NCBI GenBank assembly: GCA_028706255.1
Contig: JAQWBS010000002.1
Location: 224,672-288,671, forward strand
Length of the DNA stretch: 64,000 bases
Reading direction: 5' to 3'
DNA from: Alphaproteobacteria bacterium
Lineage (GTDB): Bacteria > Pseudomonadota > Alphaproteobacteria > RF32 > CAG-239
The notes beneath the pieces were generated by a model. It was not told where the DNA came from. It did no database searches and saw nothing but the letters and a program-made list of their open reading frames with translations. Each line of letters opens with the position of its first letter. Position 1 is the stretch's first letter. Position numbers and translations under genes: made by a program. Positions 59,383 to 64,000 of this stretch are shown here, piece by piece.

Positions 59383-60888
59383 ATGATAAACAAACCACAA
59401 AACACCGGCTTCTTTTGGCAGCCTTTAGGTGGGAACAATATCGACCAATATAGCGGTCATTGTTATCACTATTTTAATATTGAAAAGAATGAACTTGATG
59501 AATTAGAACAGACCTCAATTCTCATCGATTTGGGCAAGTTCGACAACCATCAAGCTTTTGGCATTGAAAATTCTTCCGCTGCCATTCCTGATGTTAGAAA
59601 CCTTCTTGCACCAACAGGCAATCTTCAGGCACTTTTCATCACTCATTCTCACCCGGACCATTTGAATGGCATTTTACACTATCTTAAGGCAGGATATAAA
59701 CTTCCGCCACTTTATGCTGGAAAATATACCTTTATGATTTTAGATGACCTTTTGAAAGAATTTGGCGTTGCAAAAAAAGACTATCCTGTTTTTAATATCA
59801 TTGAAAGTGGAGATAAGCTCAAAATCGGCAGCATTGAGATTGAAACGATTGCCTCCAGCCATACTTGTTTTGACTCCCTAGGATTTATTCTTAAAACCAA
59901 AAATATTTGCCTTTATCACACAGGGGATATGAAAATTGATAACAGCACCTATTTCAGAAAACCAACTGATTTAGCGCGCCTAAAAGCCTTAAAGGATGAA
60001 ATCAAATATGTTGTGGCAGATTTCTGCCAAGTTTTTCAAAGTGGTTACACACCAAAGGAATCTGACACGTTTAATAAGATGGTTAGCCTCATTGAAAAAA
60101 GCAAAAAACAAAAAATTCTCATTCCAGTTTATCCAACTCACCCTGAGATGTATCTTATTGCCTTCTTAAGTGCGCTTAAAACCAAGAAGAATGTTGTCTT
60201 TTACGGCAACAAAGATTTTTACACGTATCTCAATCTCATCATTGCTTATGGCATTTCTTTTTCAAAAATGGCAGAAAACAAGATTAAGGTTTTATATAAG
60301 GTTAATGATGAAATTGATAAACTGGGTGATGATTATGTTGTCATTGGCACGTTTAACGACCTTCATGAAAAGTTTTCGGCAACTGAGAAAAACTGCTTTG
60401 GCATTATCACAGCCAAGACCTTTTTCAATCATTTATGCCAACAATTGAATGAACAAAAAATTAAATATGTGAATGCTGTTCAACTTCCTGAATTGCAAGG
60501 CTATGGGCATGGGTTCATTAAAGATTATCAAGAGATTAATCGCATTTTGGAACAACCAACCTTTATTCCCACGCATGCACCCGCTTTTGTGATTGATAAT
60601 TTCAGAGAGCTTGCCGAACATGTGCATTTGAATTTGATTGAAGAAACACCATTAAACAACTCAATTTACAATCTTTTAGAAGACAAAATTGAAAAAGTGT
60701 GGTCAAAACCAGCGAAATGGCTTATTGTCATTTATCAAGGAGAAAGTGCCAACTTGGTTGAAGTTTTTCAAACCCCAACTGCGGGCAAAGGAAACCTTAA
60801 GAATACAACAAGCAAGAAAAGAAACTTCCGACAAATTAGGTCATATCTTAATAAAATAAAAAAAGGTGAAGAAATATGTCACAACTGA
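59383..60888 (+). CDS. Metallo-beta-lactamase fold hydrolase, RNase J-like
   Basis: ILIDLG, FITHSHPDHLNGI, SSHTCFDSLGF, YHTGDMKID motifs. Confidence 0.8.
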   Translation: MINKPQNTGFFWQPLGGNNIDQYSGHCYHYFNIEKNELDELEQTSILIDLGKFDNHQAFGIENSSAAIPDVRNLLAPTGNLQALFITHSHPDHLNGILHYLKAGYKLPPLYAGKYTFMILDDLLKEFGVAKKDYPVFNIIESGDKLKIGSIEIETIASSHTCFDSLGFILKTKNICLYHTGDMKIDNSTYFRKPTDLARLKALKDEIKYVVADFCQVFQSGYTPKESDTFNKMVSLIEKSKKQKILIPVYPTHPEMYLIAFLSALKTKKNVVFYGNKDFYTYLNLIIAYGISFSKMAENKIKVLYKVNDEIDKLGDDYVVIGTFNDLHEKFSATEKNCFGIITAKTFFNHLCQQLNEQKIKYVNAVQLPELQGYGHGFIKDYQEINRILEQPTFIPTHAPAFVIDNFRELAEHVHLNLIEETPLNNSIYNLLEDKIEKVWSKPAKWLIVIYQGESANLVEVFQTPTAGKGNLKNTTSKKRNFRQIRSYLNKIKKGEEICHN

Positions 60889-61613
60889 TTTTTGAAAAAA
60901 TCTATCATGTAAGAACTTATGAAGTGGATAAGAATTGCAATATGCGTATTGTCACCCTCTTTAATATTTTTCAAGATATGGCAGATCATCATGCCGAAGC
61001 TTTAGGGTTAGGCTTAAGTTTTTGTTTGGAAAAAGGCTTTGCGTGGGTTGGTTCAAACTATCACCTACTTATTAATCGCCTACCAAAAATTCATGAGAAA
61101 ATTCGTATTCAAACTTGGCCTTCTGAAGAAAAAAAGTTTGGCGCTGTGCGTGATTTTATTGTTTTTGATGAACAGGGAAACACACTTATCACAGCTTCAA
61201 GCCTTTGGGTCTTAATTAATTATGCTCGTCGACGTCCAATTCTTCTGAAAGAAAACTTGCCAGACTATACTGTTAATCCTGAGAGAACCCTTGCAACAGA
61301 GTTTCCTAAACTCCCTGAAATTTCAGAAGCTGAAACAAAGACAGCCTTCACAATTAGATATGATGACATTGACCTCAATAATCACGTTAATAATGCCGTT
61401 TATCCACTTTGGGCAACAGAAAGCGTTGAGAAGGATTTTCATCTTGAACATACATTAAGAGAGCTTGAAATCGAGTTTAAGAAAGAAGCTTTATTAGGAG
61501 AGCATATTTCTGTTGAAACAAAGCGCGATAATCTGACCTCTTTTCACAGCATTAAAGCTGTTGAAGATGGCAGAGAACTTTCTCGGGTAAAACTTACATG
61601 GCAGAAAAATTAA
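60876..61613 (+). CDS. Acyl-ACP thioesterase-like (FatA-type hotdog)
   Basis: EKIYHVRTYEVDKNCNMRIVTLFNIFQDMADHHAEALG; RYDDIDLNNHVNNAVYPLWATES. Confidence 0.85.
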   Translation: MSQLIFEKIYHVRTYEVDKNCNMRIVTLFNIFQDMADHHAEALGLGLSFCLEKGFAWVGSNYHLLINRLPKIHEKIRIQTWPSEEKKFGAVRDFIVFDEQGNTLITASSLWVLINYARRRPILLKENLPDYTVNPERTLATEFPKLPEISEAETKTAFTIRYDDIDLNNHVNNAVYPLWATESVEKDFHLEHTLRELEIEFKKEALLGEHISVETKRDNLTSFHSIKAVEDGRELSRVKLTWQKN

Positions 61614-62224
61614 AAGAGCCTCATCAAGTCATCATAGCCATGAGACAACATATGCTCAATCAGAACTTTTGTCCCAAGGGTGATAAGAATGACTCCAGCA
61701 AAAACTTCAATATATTTTGTTGGAATTTTCTTGAATAGACGATTTAATCTGAAGCCAATATATGAATTGATGAAGGTAACAACCCCAATCATCAAGCCAG
61801 CAAGCCAAATAGACACGGGAATAAAATAAAGCGAAACTCCAGCTGCAAAAGCATCTATACTTGTAGCAAAAGCGGCAATAAGTAAAATTTTAAAAGTGAT
61901 TTTTTTCTTAGATGAAATTTCACAAGCAATTTCCTTGTCTTCCAAACCATCTAAAATAAACTTAACACCAAGTGCTAAAAAAACAAAAAAGACAATCCAG
62001 TGATCAAAAGCTTTGACATATCCGCTAACGGCACTTGTTCCATAATAACCCAAAACAGGCATAGCAAATTGTGCAAATCCATTTGCAAATGCCATTTTAT
62101 AAGCATTTTTAACTTTATTCTTCTTAACAACTAATCCACATGAAAAGGAAACAAGAAACGCATCAATTGAAAGTGCAAGCGCAAGGAGAAAAACCTCAAA
62201 CCAAATCATTATACTTAAACCCAC
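61610..62224 (-). CDS. mntP: Mn2+ efflux pump MntP-like
   Basis: ALALSIDAFLVSFSCGL ... AFATSIDAFAAGVSL duplicated MntP motif. Confidence 0.9.
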   Translation of the reverse strand: MGLSIMIWFEVFLLALALSIDAFLVSFSCGLVVKKNKVKNAYKMAFANGFAQFAMPVLGYYGTSAVSGYVKAFDHWIVFFVFLALGVKFILDGLEDKEIACEISSKKKITFKILLIAAFATSIDAFAAGVSLYFIPVSIWLAGLMIGVVTFINSYIGFRLNRLFKKIPTKYIEVFAGVILITLGTKVLIEHMLSHGYDDLMRLF

Positions 62225-62309
62225 GCATGATTAAAACCAACCTTTTTCTAATCTATATTTGAGTAAATGACAAGGCTTTTTTGCCTGATATTTTGTTTTA
62301 AATTTCGCA

Positions 62310-62345
62310 AAAAAAATAAAGAGCCTTTAGAAGACTCTTTATTTT
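62310..62345 (-). terminator. Terminator downstream of csp gene
   Basis: aaaaaaAATAAAGAGcctttagaagaCTCTTTATTtt. Confidence 0.8.
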
Positions 62346-62357
62346 AATCTGACACAA

Positions 62358-62570
62358 TCACTGATTAATGATTGCAATGTTTCCTGCAGCTTGTCTGCCT
62401 CTGTCATCATAAGTTTCGTATGTTACAACTTGACCTTCATCCAGATGTCTAATTCCTGTCTTTTCCAATGCTGAAATGTGGACAAAGACGTCTTTTGTTG
62501 CATTCTCTTCAGGTATAATAAAGCCATAACCTTTTTTAACATTAAACCATTTAACAGTGCCTTTATTCAT
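62358..62570 (-). CDS. Cold-shock domain protein
   Basis: MNKGTVKWFNVKKGYGFIIPEENATKDVFVHISAL. Confidence 0.96.
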   Translation of the reverse strand: MNKGTVKWFNVKKGYGFIIPEENATKDVFVHISALEKTGIRHLDEGQVVTYETYDDRGRQAAGNIAIINQ

Positions 62571-62913
62571 AATTTAATAATCCTTCTAATTCAAATCACT
62601 CTAACTGTTATCACAATTTTTAAGTTGCAATCAATTTCCATTAAAGATTATTAATATAAACCAAATATGTCAAGAGTTTTTACTACTTTAAGTTTATTTT
62701 TTATAAACAAATAACACTATACTAGAAAAACCATGTTTTCTAAAGCTTCTTAAACTATTGATTTATTAGGCTTATCTTATAATCATATAAATGAATATAA
62801 TCATTAAGTGTATAATATCAAGGGATACACATTAAATTTAATAAATTTATAACAAAAAATAAAAGTATATTATAAGTTGTAGAAGATTTTTTTATATTAA
62901 CTATCTCTGGGAA

Positions 62914-63381
62914 TCAAACAATTTCTTGCAGTTGCAGAGAAATCACATTTTTTAAATCATCAATCGAAAGTTCTACCTGATATCCAACTTTGCCAGCACT
63001 AAAAATGATTGTTTGAAAATTTTTTGCTGTGGAATCGACTGTCGTTTGAAATTGTTTTTTCATTCCGATTGGTGAACAACCTCCATGAATATAACCAGTA
63101 AGAGGCAAAAGTTCTTTTTGTTTAATCATCTCAATTGCTTTTTCCCCAACGGCAGCAGCGGCTTTTTTCAAATTCAGCTCTTCTTTAACGGGAATCAAAA
63201 AAACGTAATGATTTTTAGACTTTGCAACGGTAATCAGCGTTTTGAAAACTTGTGCAGGATTTTGATTTAGGGCAATCGCCACCTCTTCCCCACTTAAAGC
63301 ACCCGTTCCAAGATAAGAATGTGCTTTATAATCCACCTTTGCCTTATCCAAAATTCGCATTACATTTGTTTTTTCCATCAC
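62914..63381 (-). CDS. ybaK: YbaK/EbsC-type aminoacyl-tRNA deacylase
   Basis: QNPAQVFKTLITV...FLIPVKEELNLKKAAAAVGEKAIEM...GYIHGGCSPIGMKKQFQTTVD. Confidence 0.92.
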   Translation of the reverse strand: MMEKTNVMRILDKAKVDYKAHSYLGTGALSGEEVAIALNQNPAQVFKTLITVAKSKNHYVFLIPVKEELNLKKAAAAVGEKAIEMIKQKELLPLTGYIHGGCSPIGMKKQFQTTVDSTAKNFQTIIFSAGKVGYQVELSIDDLKNVISLQLQEIV

Positions 63382-63479
63382 GCATTGTCCTTTTTTTTGC
63401 CACTATAAAACAATACCTAAAAAATACAAGAAGCTTACTTAAAATTTTTCCTCTTCCTTATCAGTCTGCTTCTCAACTT

Positions 63480-63840
63480 TTTTCTATCATTCCCGAGAGA
63501 TTGGGCCTCCACCTTCTAACATATATATTTAGCCAACATAATATGTTATAAAATCCTCACATTGGGTGGGTCAATAGGAAGTCGATATTCGGATCAAGCG
63601 GCATATGACAGATTATGAACACATTGACTATGGGAACATTAAAAACAACCTGAATTTGATAACATTAATAACAGCTAGACAATAAGAAGATTTTAATGAG
63701 CCTAAATAGATTCTGTCATCTCGACTGAGGGTTTTTCCCGAATGGAGAGATATTGCTCATTAGGAACATTTATTTGATTGGATTGGATTGGATTTGATTG
63801 GATTGCTTCACTGCGCTCGCAATGACAGGATGAGAGTTAT
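63480..63840. repeat. Second cluster of intergenic hairpin/dispersed repeats
   Basis: cattcccgagagattggg, attcggatcaagcggcatatgaca, tcatctcgactgaggg, attgcttcactgcgctcgcaatgaca; same families as 11,930-12,200. Confidence 0.7.
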
Positions 63841-63855
63841 TCTATGATCCAATCT

Positions 63856-63918
<63 letters not shown>

Positions 63919-64000
63919 AGATTATTCAAGATTTAATAAGAACGAATAAGTTTTCTAATTTTTAGAGGAGCAAAGATATTTCATTTTCTGTCATTCCCAA

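Overview
AT-rich bacterial chromosome segment, most likely an alphaproteobacterium (gene content and order: murD/murE, secDF-yajC, suf operon, pgpA, gpsA, sucCD, comF, cspA). About 1-38 kb and 57-63 kb are housekeeping DNA. A tRNA-Val-integrated genomic island occupies about 39,584-57,212. It is bounded by an exact 47-bp direct repeat of the tRNA-Val 3' half, with a tyrosine integrase next to the intact tRNA. The island carries a BcgI-like restriction-modification pair (PD-(D/E)XK + N6-methylase fusion, plus S subunit), a DUF4143-type ATPase, a minimal tyrosine recombinase, an unusual pentapeptide/excisionase-HTH/CBS protein preceded by a perfect 14-bp-arm palindrome, a serine recombinase, a YrbL-like kinase cassette with small membrane proteins, a Hachiman (HamAB) anti-phage locus, an ankyrin protein, and a degraded putative HUH-Rep gene next to iteron-like repeats. 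Just outside the left boundary are RhuM and KAP-NTPase fossils and a duplicated tRNA-Thr 5' end, which suggests layered integrations. In the core, a SucC/SucD pair appears to lack key catalytic residues (phospho-His replaced by Tyr), and two tandem paralogous large helical proteins have no recognisable family. All family calls come from reading motifs by eye; no database search was run.
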